In this document: piece by piece, positions 14,787-22,073 of the stretch | Numbering within the stretch: position 1 is the stretch's first letter | Layout of the letters: every line of letters starts with the position of its first letter | Source: Litorimonas sp964414555 | GTDB lineage: Bacteria > Pseudomonadota > Alphaproteobacteria > Caulobacterales > Maricaulaceae | Direction of reading: 5' to 3' | Length of the DNA: 23,074 bases | NCBI GenBank assembly: GCA_964414555.1 | Contig: CAYPWW010000038.1 | Location: 1-23,074 of the forward strand | Translations under genes and position numbers: made by a program | Notes under the pieces: model-generated | What the model was told of the DNA's origin: nothing | The model's input: the letters and a program-made list of their open reading frames with translations, nothing else | The model's database searches: none

Positions 14787-15146
14787 ATGACCGATCCCAA
14801 AGGACGCGAGACGCCAGCACAGGATAAAGCCGCACTTGATGCGCTTTCGCGAAAGCTGGAAGCTGTCAATGCGCGCCATAAACCTGATGTTGAACCGACG
14901 CAGACCAACGCATCGAACATGGCCGAGGGTCTAAAATATGCCAGCGAGTTTTCGGCGGCAGTTTTGGTAGGTGCGGCCCTCGGATGGGTGGTCGATCATT
15001 TTACTGGGATTTCGCCTTTTGGCTTGCTGGGTGGATTATTTCTGGGGCTGTGTGCCGGCATTATGAATGTCGTGCGGGCTGCCCGCGAAGGTATGGACGG
15101 CTCGGGCGAGGATCTCCCACCCCAGCTTGACGAGGACGACGACTGA
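14787..15146 (+). CDS. atpI: ATP synthase protein I (AtpI family)
   Basis: The 119-residue protein has a polar N-terminus (1-50), two membrane helices at about 52-70 (ASEFSAAVLVGAALGWVVD) and 75-97 (SPFGLLGGLFLGLCAGIMNV), and an acidic tail ending DEDDD. The ALGWVVD and GLCAGIMNV segments are characteristic of alphaproteobacterial AtpI, which is thought to assist F0/c-ring assembly. It opens the F0 operon; its TGA shares one base with the atpB ATG (TGATG), implying coupled translation. Confidence 0.88.
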   Translation: MTDPKGRETPAQDKAALDALSRKLEAVNARHKPDVEPTQTNASNMAEGLKYASEFSAAVLVGAALGWVVDHFTGISPFGLLGGLFLGLCAGIMNVVRAAREGMDGSGEDLPPQLDEDDD

Positions 15147-15916
15147 TGAACATTGGGCTTCCCATTGTCGCAAAAGACCCGACGGCACAGTTCGAGCTGC
15201 ACAAGCTCGCTGATCTGAAAATCGGGAATTTCGACCTGTCATTCACCAACTCGGCCCTGATGATGGTCGTGACTGTCGCCTGTGTGGCACTTTGGTTTAT
15301 CCTGTCCTCCAAACGCGCGCTGATCCCGGGACGTGCGCAGTCCATTCTCGAGATTTCTTACGAATTTATCGCCGACATGCTGAAAAGCTCGACCGGCAAG
15401 GAAGGTATGCGGTTCTTCCCGCTCGTCTTCACGATCTTTGTCTTCATCTTGTTCGCCAATATGCTGGGTATGATCCCCTATTTCTTTACCTCGACCAGCC
15501 ACATCATCGTGACCTTTGCGCTCGCGATGATCGTGATGGTTGTCGTTTTGGGTTTTGGTGTCTGGAAGAACGGCCTCGGCTTCCTCAAGCTGTTCTGGCC
15601 TGACGGCATTCCCGGCTCAATCAAATGGTTTGTTGCGATCTTGGAAGTCATTTCCTTCCTCTCACGCCCGATCTCGCTCTCCGTGCGTCTCTGGGCCAAC
15701 ATGTTTGCGGGTCACATCTTGCTGAAGCTCTTCGCCGGTTTTGCCGTGTCGATGTTCGCAGCCGGTGGCATCACAGCGGTCGGGTCTGTCGTGCCTTTCA
15801 CCCTGACCTTTGCGCTTATCCCGCTCGAATTTCTTGTCGCCTTTGTGCAGGCTTACGTCTTTGCCCTGCTGACAAGCGTCTATCTCTCGGATGCGCTGCA
15901 TCCCGGTCACCACTAA
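15146..15916 (+). CDS. atpB: ATP synthase F0 subunit a
   Basis: The 256-residue integral membrane protein forms the proton half-channels against the c-ring. It has about five to six hydrophobic helices, and the invariant arginine is Arg181 in SLSVRLWANMFAGH (178-190 region), equivalent to E. coli Arg210. The C-terminal helix LVAFVQAYVFALLTSVYLSD (about 230-249) contains the conserved Gln-Ala-Tyr motif. Length is typical for alphaproteobacteria. It overlaps atpI by one base and is followed by atpE after 41 bp. Confidence 0.97.
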   Translation: MNIGLPIVAKDPTAQFELHKLADLKIGNFDLSFTNSALMMVVTVACVALWFILSSKRALIPGRAQSILEISYEFIADMLKSSTGKEGMRFFPLVFTIFVFILFANMLGMIPYFFTSTSHIIVTFALAMIVMVVVLGFGVWKNGLGFLKLFWPDGIPGSIKWFVAILEVISFLSRPISLSVRLWANMFAGHILLKLFAGFAVSMFAAGGITAVGSVVPFTLTFALIPLEFLVAFVQAYVFALLTSVYLSDALHPGHH

Positions 15917-15957
15917 TTACTTCAACTGCAACAAACTAAATTCCACAGGAGATCATC

Positions 15958-16185
15958 ATGGAAGCAGAAGCAGCAAAATACATTGGCGCAGGCATTGCGT
16001 GTCTCGGCATGGCCGGCGCAGGCATCGGCTTGGGCCACATCTTTGGTAACTACCTCGCCGGCGCATTGCGCAACCCATCGGCTGCACAAGGTCAGTTCTC
16101 GAACCTCATCTTCGGCTTCGCCGTGACAGAGGCCCTCGGCATCTTCTCGTTCGCCGTTGCCCTCATCCTGATGTTCGTCCTTTAA
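15958..16185 (+). CDS. atpE: ATP synthase F0 subunit c
   Basis: The 75-residue hairpin proteolipid builds the rotating c-ring. Helix 1 has the Gly-rich GAGIGLGHIFGNYL (20-33); the polar loop is RNPSAAQGQ (38-46); helix 2 carries the proton-binding Glu58 in AVTEALGIF. No sodium-type ligand set is apparent, so it is presumably proton-driven. GGAG lies 7 bp before the ATG, the strongest Shine-Dalgarno in the operon, consistent with the high copy number of subunit c. Confidence 0.96.
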   Translation: MEAEAAKYIGAGIACLGMAGAGIGLGHIFGNYLAGALRNPSAAQGQFSNLIFGFAVTEALGIFSFAVALILMFVL

Positions 16186-16212
16186 GGACACTCCAAACCC
16201 AAAGGTTTGACG

Positions 16213-16779
16213 ATGCTCGACGCGTTGACACATAAGACCCATCACTTTGCGATGGTCGCCGCTGAAAAAGCTGGCGGCTATGACGGTGCACCAGCCGAGT
16301 CAGGGGCGTTCCCGCCCTTTGACCCGACCTGGTTCCCGTCCCAGCTGTTCTGGTTCTTCCTGTCGTTCTTCGTGCTCTACTTCCTGCTGTCCAAGGTCTT
16401 CCTCCCCCGCGTGGGCGAGACGATCGAGGAACGCGGGGCCCGCATCGCCGATGATCTAGATCAGGCCTCGCGCATGCAGCGCGAAGCTGAAGAGGCGGAA
16501 ATCGCCTATAACCAATCCCTCGCCGATGCGCGCGCCAAAGCGATGAACGTGGCCGAGACGACGAAGCAGTCCGTCGACGCCGAAGTTCAAGCCGAGCTGG
16601 CCTCTGCCGATGCGGAAGCTGACAAGACAGCCGAGATTGCGGAAGGCCGTATTCGCGACCTTCGTGCGGCGGCACTGGGCAATATCGAAACCGTTGCGGC
16701 AGAAGCTGCCCAGACGGCTGTCGAAACTCTGACCGGGAAAAAGGTGACTTTGGCGACCGTCAAAGCCGCCCTGAATTAG
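16213..16779 (+). CDS. atpF': ATP synthase F0 subunit b'
   Basis: A 188-residue stalk subunit: a variable lead of 40 residues, a membrane helix at about 42-62 (PSQLFWFFLSFFVLYFLLSK), then a long charged, Ala/Glu-rich helix that pairs with subunit b to form the peripheral stalk. The FPPFDPTWFPSQLFWF block is characteristic of b' in alphaproteobacteria, which have b and b' instead of a b homodimer. ATG 16213 with AAAGG 7 bp before it is preferred over an in-frame TTG at 16207. Confidence 0.93.
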   Translation: MLDALTHKTHHFAMVAAEKAGGYDGAPAESGAFPPFDPTWFPSQLFWFFLSFFVLYFLLSKVFLPRVGETIEERGARIADDLDQASRMQREAEEAEIAYNQSLADARAKAMNVAETTKQSVDAEVQAELASADAEADKTAEIAEGRIRDLRAAALGNIETVAAEAAQTAVETLTGKKVTLATVKAALN

Positions 16780-16789
16780 GAGGCCGGAG

Positions 16790-17290
16790 ATGCATTTCAC
16801 CGCAGATCCATCCGATCCCACCACCTGGGTCTTTATCGCCGTCGTCCTGTTCTTTGTCATGCTGGCCTATTTTGGCGTGCATAAGAAAATCGCAGGCGCC
16901 CTCGACGCGCGGGCTGACAAAATCCGCGAAGAGCTGGATGAAGCCCGTCGCCTGCGTGAGGAAGCGCAGACCTTGCTCGCCTCGTTCCAGCGCAAGCAAA
17001 AAGAAGCCGAAGCTCAAGCCGAAGACATTGTGCGTCAGGCGCGGACAGATGCCGAGAATATGGCCGCTCAAGCCCGCGCGGATCTGAGCGAGCGCATCGA
17101 ACGTCGCGCCGCACAGGCCGAAGCCAAGATCGCCAATGCCGAAGCGCAAGCCCTCAGCGAAGTGAAATCAAAGGCCGCAGACCTCGCCCTCGATACAGCC
17201 GAGCAAATCTTACGCACCAAGCTGACCGCAACGGATAAGTCCAAGCTGATCCAAGACGGAATTAAGCAAATGGGCAGCGTGATGGGCTAA
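16790..17290 (+). CDS. atpF: ATP synthase F0 subunit b
   Basis: The 166-residue peripheral-stalk subunit has one N-terminal membrane helix (about 12-30, TWVFIAVVLFFVMLAYFGVH) followed by a continuous charged coiled coil (KIREELDEARRLREEAQTLL onward) reaching F1. It comes after b' in the usual alphaproteobacterial order. AGGAG precedes the ATG and overlaps the end of atpF'. The F1 genes (delta to epsilon) are not in the window, as is usual for alphaproteobacteria, where F0 and F1 operons are separate. Confidence 0.95.
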   Translation: MHFTADPSDPTTWVFIAVVLFFVMLAYFGVHKKIAGALDARADKIREELDEARRLREEAQTLLASFQRKQKEAEAQAEDIVRQARTDAENMAAQARADLSERIERRAAQAEAKIANAEAQALSEVKSKAADLALDTAEQILRTKLTATDKSKLIQDGIKQMGSVMG

Positions 17291-17317
17291 GGCCTCTCGC
17301 CAGACGTAAGTGAAGAG

Positions 17318-17341
17318 GCCGTCCGATTGGGCGGCTTTTTT
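17318..17341 (+). terminator. Intrinsic terminator of the atp operon
   Basis: GCCGTCC-GATT-GGGCGGC (17318-17335, one G-T pair) is followed by six T. It ends the F0 transcript 28 bp after atpF. An upstream stem GGCCTC (17291-17296) / GAGGCC (17315-17320) shares three bases with the left arm, so the two stems exclude each other. Confidence 0.9.
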
Positions 17342-17794
17342 GTTGGCGTAGTGATCGATCCCCTCTTCGGATCGGCGACAGCCACCTCCATATTTTGAAT
17401 TTAGTAGATAGATCCACGCCTAGAATATCCCGTGATACCCTGCCTGCGTTCTCTCGCACATTGGACGAAGATAGACGCGTTATCTATCTGGTGGCGGGAG
17501 GCGATGTGGTGGTCTTCGCGGCTAACGTCGCGCAGGCTGCTGCCAATGCGAGAGCCTGACGGGTAGAGTGAGCGAAAGCTGACCGCAAACAGTAGGGCCG
17601 TGTTGGCAGCGCATCGCTGCAGGGTCATCCCCGCGTAAAACACAACATATCTTGGTCTTCCATCGCGAGGACTGACCCTGCGGACGTCCTTTTTCGGGCG
17701 CGTCATCGCCCAGCAACCCAAGCTGCGACGGCCCGTTGGGCGGCTAGAGCGTCTCGTGTTTCGCGCGAGGCAGCCTATTCGGCTGGGCGTATCC
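17342..17794. other. 453-bp gap without a convincing gene, rich in hairpins
   Basis: Between the atp terminator and the gcvPB stop there is no recognisable gene, but several inverted repeats. They are CGATCC/GGATCG (17356-17374); AGATAGA/TCTATCT (17469-17489), whose right arm can also pair with AGATAGAT at 17406-17413; a 12-bp stem 17539-17550/17599-17610 with a GAAA-capped hairpin inside (17568-17583); a long imperfect stem with outer arms GCAGGGTCA (17618-17626) and TGACCCTGC (17672-17680); GGGCG/CGCCC (17696-17711); and CAGCC/GGCTG (17771-17785), 9 bp after the gcvPB stop on the minus strand. No T tract follows the last, so it is not a clear terminator. A 101-codon minus-strand frame (17401-17706) also runs through it but lacks a ribosome site. 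The gap may encode a structured RNA; the class is not recognised. Confidence 0.4.
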
Positions 17795-19360
17795 TTACTC
17801 CGCAGCCACTTTCGTCTCGTCCTCTGGCGTCCAGCGCAGGACCGGCTTCCGCGCGGCTTGCGTCTCATTGAGGCGGCGCATGGGCGCGTAGACGGGGGCT
17901 TGTTTAAAGCTCTCGACATCACCAGATTTCGCGCGCTCGGCCAGATGACGCATGGACCGGATAAAGCGGTCCAACTCGCCTTTGGACTCAGACTCCGTCG
18001 GTTCGATCAGCATCGCACCGTGGACGACCAGCGGGAAATACATCGTCATCGGGTGATAGCCCTCGTCGATCATCGCCTTGGCAAAATCGAGCGTATCGAC
18101 GCCCGTGTCTTTCAGGAAGCGATCATCGAAGAGCGCCTCATGCATGCAGACGCCGCCGAAGGCTGGCGTCATTACATCGGATAGCGAGGCCTGTACATAA
18201 TTGGCGTTTAGCACGGCGTCTTCTGTGGCCTGTTTCAGTCCGTCCGAACCATGGCTCATCATATAGGCGAGCGCGCGGCTGTACATGCCCATGTTCCCGT
18301 GGAAGGCGCACATACGGCCGAAGCTCTTGGCATCTGGATGCTCGACCAAATCATAGCCTTCGTCCGTTTTCACGACATAAGGCACGGGCGCGTGATCTTT
18401 CAGCGCATCGGACAGAACCGTCGGGCCGGAGCCCGGACCACCGCCACCATGCGGAGTCGAGAACGTCTTGTGCAGGTTGATGTGCATCGCATCAACGCCG
18501 AGGTCGCCCGGACGCACACGCCCGACCAGCGCATTGAAATTCGCACCGTCGCAATAGAAATAGCCGCCCGCTGCGTGGATCAAATCCGCAATCTCGATGA
18601 TATCGCGCTCGAACAAACCGCAGGTATTCGGGTTCGTCAGCATGATACCCGCGATGTCCGAATCCTTATCGAGGCCGGAGAGTTTCTCACGCAAGGCGTC
18701 CATATCAACACGTCCGCCTGCATTACTTGGCAGGCCATCAACGGTGAAACCGCATTGTACGGCCGTGGCGGGATTCGTGCCATGGGCGGCATCGGGGACG
18801 AGGACGCGACGCTTATGCGAGGCGCCGTCATGGTCCAGTCGTGCGCGGATCGCCATCATTCCACACAGCTCGCCATGCGCACCCGCTTTTGGGGTCAGCG
18901 CCACGGCGGGCATGTTACACAGCGTCATCAGCCAATGCGACAGCTCGCCCATCAGTTCCAACGCGCCTTGCACGGTGGAAACGGGTTGCAACGGATGCAC
19001 ATCGGCCAAGCCGGGCATACGCGCGACCTTCTCGTTGAGACGCGGGTTATGCTTCATCGTGCAAGACCCGAGCGGGTAAACGCCGAGGTCGATCGCATAA
19101 TTCTTCTGCGACAGGCGCACATAATGGCGCATGGTTTCAGGCTCAGACAGGCCCGGCAATCCGATCTCACCCTGACGCGCATGGGCGCCGAGACGGGACT
19201 TGGTTCCCTTGGGTTCTGGCAGATCAACGCCTGTCGAGCTGGGCGTACCCGTCTCAAAGATTAGCTGCGTCGCTTGGTTCAGGGCTTGAGAACCCGAGAC
19301 AGTTTTGGGGGCGTTGCTGTTAGCGGCAACAGGCGATGTGGCGCGACCTTCGGTTTTCAT
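17795..19360 (-). CDS. gcvPB: Glycine dehydrogenase (decarboxylating) subunit 2, P-protein beta half
   Basis: The 521-residue PLP-binding half of the split P-protein decarboxylates glycine and passes the aminomethyl group to lipoyl-GcvH. The PLP lysine is Lys298 in NLHKTFSTPHGGGGPGSGP, preceded by the strand DGANFNALVG (271-280). The substrate-side blocks PLGSCTMKHNPR (96-107) and PDAAHGTNPATA (189-200) are typical. The first ~40 residues are a variable lead. The ATG overlaps the gcvPA stop (ATGA), and GGAGG lies 7 bp before it inside gcvPA, so the two subunits are made in step. It is the last gene of the gcv operon. Confidence 0.96.
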   Translation of the reverse strand: MKTEGRATSPVAANSNAPKTVSGSQALNQATQLIFETGTPSSTGVDLPEPKGTKSRLGAHARQGEIGLPGLSEPETMRHYVRLSQKNYAIDLGVYPLGSCTMKHNPRLNEKVARMPGLADVHPLQPVSTVQGALELMGELSHWLMTLCNMPAVALTPKAGAHGELCGMMAIRARLDHDGASHKRRVLVPDAAHGTNPATAVQCGFTVDGLPSNAGGRVDMDALREKLSGLDKDSDIAGIMLTNPNTCGLFERDIIEIADLIHAAGGYFYCDGANFNALVGRVRPGDLGVDAMHINLHKTFSTPHGGGGPGSGPTVLSDALKDHAPVPYVVKTDEGYDLVEHPDAKSFGRMCAFHGNMGMYSRALAYMMSHGSDGLKQATEDAVLNANYVQASLSDVMTPAFGGVCMHEALFDDRFLKDTGVDTLDFAKAMIDEGYHPMTMYFPLVVHGAMLIEPTESESKGELDRFIRSMRHLAERAKSGDVESFKQAPVYAPMRRLNETQAARKPVLRWTPEDETKVAAE

Positions 19361-20703
19361 GACAAGACCTCCGTCAATGCTGTCTCATAGGCTTGAATAT
19401 CTTCCGCGCTGGACGTCTCCGTCGCACAGACGAGCAGGAGCGTCTCATCCGCTGTCGGGTCGAGGCGGGAGAGCGGAACACCGCCGATGACGCCTTTCTC
19501 GACGAGGGCGTCGACGACCTCTGCGGCGGGGCGATCTAATTTCAGCGTAAATTCGTTGAAGAAGGTGTCATTCATCAGCTCCACCCCATCAATGGCAGAG
19601 AGCTTGTCGGCCAGATTACAGGCAGCCTCATGGTTCAGCGCGGCGAGGCGCTTAATTCCCGCGTCGCCGAGCAAACTCATGTGGATCGTAAACGCCAGAC
19701 AGCAGAGGCCAGAGTTCGTGCAGATATTCGACGTCGCCTTCTCGCGGCGGATGTGCTGCTCGCGCGTGGACAGCGTCAGGACGTATCCTCGATCACCATT
19801 CGCATCGACGGTTTCGCCGCAAACGCGGCCCGGCATTTGCCGGACGAGTTTCTGACGACACGCAAACAGACCGACATGCGGCCCACCAAAATTCAAACCG
19901 ACGCCGAGGCCTTGGCCTTCGCCGACAACGATGTCCGCGCCTTGCTCTCCCGGTGGGGTAATCGCGGCCAGTGCGACGGGCTCGGTGAAGACTGCGATCA
20001 GCAGCGCTTTATGTGCATGGGCCTTCTCCGCAATCGGGCGCAGGTCGACAATTTCGCCGAAGACATTCGGCGACTGCACGACGACGCAAGCCGTGTCGTC
20101 GTCAATGTGATCGATCACATGATCATCGCGGCTAGGGCGCGTGTCGCGCTCATCGATTTTAATATTGAGCGTGGACGCCAAAGTCTGCGTGGCCGCCGCG
20201 TAATGCGGGTGCAGGCCGGGCGCGAGGACGGCTTTGGATTTCTTCCCACGCGCAACGCGGTGCGCCATGACAACGGCCTCTGCGCAAGCGGTGGAACCAT
20301 CATACATCGACGCATTGGCGACCTCCATTCCGGTTAGAAGCGCGACTTGTGTTTGAAACTCGAACAGGGCCTGCAACGTGCCTTGGCTGATCTCCGGCTG
20401 GTACGGCGTATAGGCCGTCAGGAATTCTGAGCGCTGGATCAGGTGATCAACGGACGCTGGAATATGGTGACGATAGGCCCCTGCCCCGCAGAAGAACGGA
20501 ACCGACCCGGCGGAAACAGATTTGCCCGACAGGCGCGACATATAGCGCTCGACCGCCTGCTCTGATTGATGCTTTGGCAGATCAACGAGGCCGGATAGGC
20601 GCGCGGCCTCTGGCACATCGGTGAACAAATCATCGATGGATTCGACACCGATAACCGAGAGCATTTGTGCCCGATCCGTGTCGTTCAAAGGAAGATAACG
20701 CAT
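19357..20703 (-). CDS. gcvPA: Glycine dehydrogenase (decarboxylating) subunit 1, P-protein alpha half
   Basis: The 448-residue N-terminal-type half of P-protein pairs with GcvPB to form the active heterotetramer. Characteristic blocks are MRYLPLNDTDRAQMLSVIG at the start, FFCGAGAYRHHIPA (70-83), SEFLTAYTPYQPEISQGTLQ (92-111) and NFGGPHVGLFACR (272-284). It lacks the PLP lysine, as expected for this subunit. GAGAGG lies 8 bp before ATG 20703, inside the end of the preceding membrane-protein gene (3-bp gap). The split P-protein is common in many bacteria and archaea, whereas E. coli has a fused version. Confidence 0.95.
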   Translation of the reverse strand: MRYLPLNDTDRAQMLSVIGVESIDDLFTDVPEAARLSGLVDLPKHQSEQAVERYMSRLSGKSVSAGSVPFFCGAGAYRHHIPASVDHLIQRSEFLTAYTPYQPEISQGTLQALFEFQTQVALLTGMEVANASMYDGSTACAEAVVMAHRVARGKKSKAVLAPGLHPHYAAATQTLASTLNIKIDERDTRPSRDDHVIDHIDDDTACVVVQSPNVFGEIVDLRPIAEKAHAHKALLIAVFTEPVALAAITPPGEQGADIVVGEGQGLGVGLNFGGPHVGLFACRQKLVRQMPGRVCGETVDANGDRGYVLTLSTREQHIRREKATSNICTNSGLCCLAFTIHMSLLGDAGIKRLAALNHEAACNLADKLSAIDGVELMNDTFFNEFTLKLDRPAAEVVDALVEKGVIGGVPLSRLDPTADETLLLVCATETSSAEDIQAYETALTEVLS

Positions 20704-20706
20704 GGT

Positions 20707-21075
20707 TTAACCTCTCAGAAGAAGGATGGCGGCAATAGCCGCAATAATGAGTCCCGCCGCATCTACGACGACGATTTTATTCAGGGAACTGGACATCGTG
20801 CCGCGTGCGGCGGCGATGATGATAAAGCTGGCCATTGAGATCACCGTACCGATCAGCACGGCTGGACGAACGGACGGCGCGAAGATCGCCCAAATACAGG
20901 CGGCGGCAACCAGACCAAATAAGGCCGCGCGGTGTTGCAGCAAGGTCAGCATCACAGTGTTATCCGGCGCAACACCATAAAGACCCGCGAGGCGTGACGG
21001 AGCCAAGGCGGAGAGCGCCGGTAGAATATGGATCAGGGCCAGCAAGCCGAACAGGATAGGGAGCGCCGCTTTCAT
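20707..21075 (-). CDS. Four-helix integral membrane protein, unknown function
   Basis: The 122-residue hydrophobic protein begins MKAALPILFGLLALIHILP. Predicted membrane helices lie at about 4-24, 42-66, 69-90 and 98-121, with a LYGV motif (33-36) and LLQHRAALFGLV (45-56) between helices 1 and 2. I recall similar proteins in alphaproteobacteria, sometimes mislabelled as a nucleotidyltransferase; no enzymatic motif is visible here. The ATG overlaps the PaiB-like stop (ATGA) and the stop is 3 bp from gcvPA, so it is embedded in the gcv operon. The open frame continues 68 codons upstream, but that part is a shadow of the PaiB-like gene. Confidence 0.75.
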   Translation of the reverse strand: MKAALPILFGLLALIHILPALSALAPSRLAGLYGVAPDNTVMLTLLQHRAALFGLVAAACIWAIFAPSVRPAVLIGTVISMASFIIIAAARGTMSSSLNKIVVVDAAGLIIAAIAAILLLRG

Positions 21076-21695
21076 TTGCCTGCCCCCATCGCTTTTGCGA
21101 CGCGTTGTGCGCTTGGGTCCGCCGCATCGAAACTCTCTCGCACACCGCGCTGGTCGGACTCGGATTTGTTCTGGCTGAGCTTTCGTACATGGGTCAGCGC
21201 GTCGACGGTGATCTCGAACCCGACAATCCCGCGCGAGAGTTTTTCGATATACTCCGCTGGCGCGTCCGAGAGTTTCCACGGGACCTGGCGGTGGCTTTCC
21301 ATCGCGTCGGTTAGCTCTGCTATATAGGGCAACATCGCCTCGGCGCGTGGCTCAACCGTGATTGCGCCGCGCGTTTCGACGGCCATGTAATTCCATGTCG
21401 GCACCGTGCGCGGGTCGGTCGCTTTAGAGGGATAGCTGGACGGAGAGACATAGGCGTCACCGCCTTGGAAGACCGCACTGGCAGGCCAGTCGGTCGCCTC
21501 AGCGGCTTTCCAAAACGCATTATTGCGCGCGACATGGCCGAGCAATTTCGTGCGATCCGCGTTCAAAACCAGCGGCACGAGCGCCACAACAGGCCCTTCC
21601 GCGCCGTTCACCGAGACAAGCGCGAAAGGATGCGCGTCGATAAAATCGAGCGCATGGTCGCGGTCTGTGTCTTGGAAAATCGGCGTCGGGGTCAT
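21072..21695 (-). CDS. FMN-binding, PaiB-like protein
   Basis: The 207-residue protein matches the PaiB family (FMN-binding split barrel, described as a negative transcriptional regulator in Bacillus). Diagnostic blocks are LGHVARNNAFWKAA (52-65), AVFQGGDAYVSPSSYPSK (74-91) and VPTWNYMAVE (98-107). The C-terminal ~60 residues include KLSRGIVGFEITVDALTHVR, also typical, and KLSQNKSESDQRGV, which in split-barrel proteins is near the flavin site. It starts 6 bp after the gcvH stop. The name regulator is historical; no DNA-binding domain is seen, so a flavin- or heme-linked enzyme or sensor role is equally possible. It is an unusual member of a glycine cleavage operon. Confidence 0.85.
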   Translation of the reverse strand: MTPTPIFQDTDRDHALDFIDAHPFALVSVNGAEGPVVALVPLVLNADRTKLLGHVARNNAFWKAAEATDWPASAVFQGGDAYVSPSSYPSKATDPRTVPTWNYMAVETRGAITVEPRAEAMLPYIAELTDAMESHRQVPWKLSDAPAEYIEKLSRGIVGFEITVDALTHVRKLSQNKSESDQRGVRESFDAADPSAQRVAKAMGAGK

Positions 21696-21701
21696 CGCAA
21701 G

Positions 21702-22073
21702 CTAGAGCCCGTCGCAATAGTCTTTGTATTTCGCTTCATCCATCAGGCTGTCGAGCTCATCCGCATCTGAAATTTTGATCTTTAGGAACCAGCCGTCGCC
21801 ATCCGGCGCGGCATTGACGGTTTCAGGTGCATCCTCAAGCGCAGCATTGACCGCTGTCACCTCACCACCAACGGGCGTGTAAACTTCGGACGCAGCTTTG
21901 ACAGATTCGACGACGGCGGCTTCATCGCCCTTATCCAATTCTGCGCCGACCTCTGGTAATTCAACGAAGACGACATCGCCCAGCTGTTTGGCCGCATAAG
22001 CGGAAATGCCGACTGTGCCGATGTCTCCATCAACGCGAATCCATTCGTGGTCTTCTGTATATTTCAGGGTCAT
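21702..22073 (-). CDS. gcvH: Glycine cleavage system H protein
   Basis: The 123-residue lipoyl carrier shuttles the aminomethyl group between P-, T- and L-proteins. The lipoylated lysine is Lys59 in VVESVKAASEVYTPVGGEV, and the start MTLKYTEDHEWIRVDGD is typical. Length is normal. Its ATG overlaps the gcvT stop (ATGA). Confidence 0.97.
   Translation of the reverse strand: MTLKYTEDHEWIRVDGDIGTVGISAYAAKQLGDVVFVELPEVGAELDKGDEAAVVESVKAASEVYTPVGGEVTAVNAALEDAPETVNAAPDGDGWFLKIKISDADELDSLMDEAKYKDYCDGL

Noticed and set aside
17401..17706. 101-codon minus-strand frame in the gap after gcvPB
   Set aside because: No ribosome site before the ATG at 17706, no recognised domain, Arg/Ser-rich composition and mixed rare Arg codons; it overlaps strong inverted repeats that suggest RNA structure instead. 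Kept only as an alternative explanation of the gap.
17342..17794. Glycine riboswitch, tmRNA or RNase P RNA in the gap
   Set aside because: The conserved blocks of these RNAs that I know (for example the RNase P GAGGAAAGTCCGGGC block) are absent on both strands, and a gcv riboswitch would be expected upstream of gcvT, beyond the right edge.
18251..19264. 337-codon plus-strand open frame opposite gcvPB
   Set aside because: It is antisense to a gene with clear catalytic motifs, and its composition (many His, Arg, Ile) is that of a complement frame; no domain recognised.
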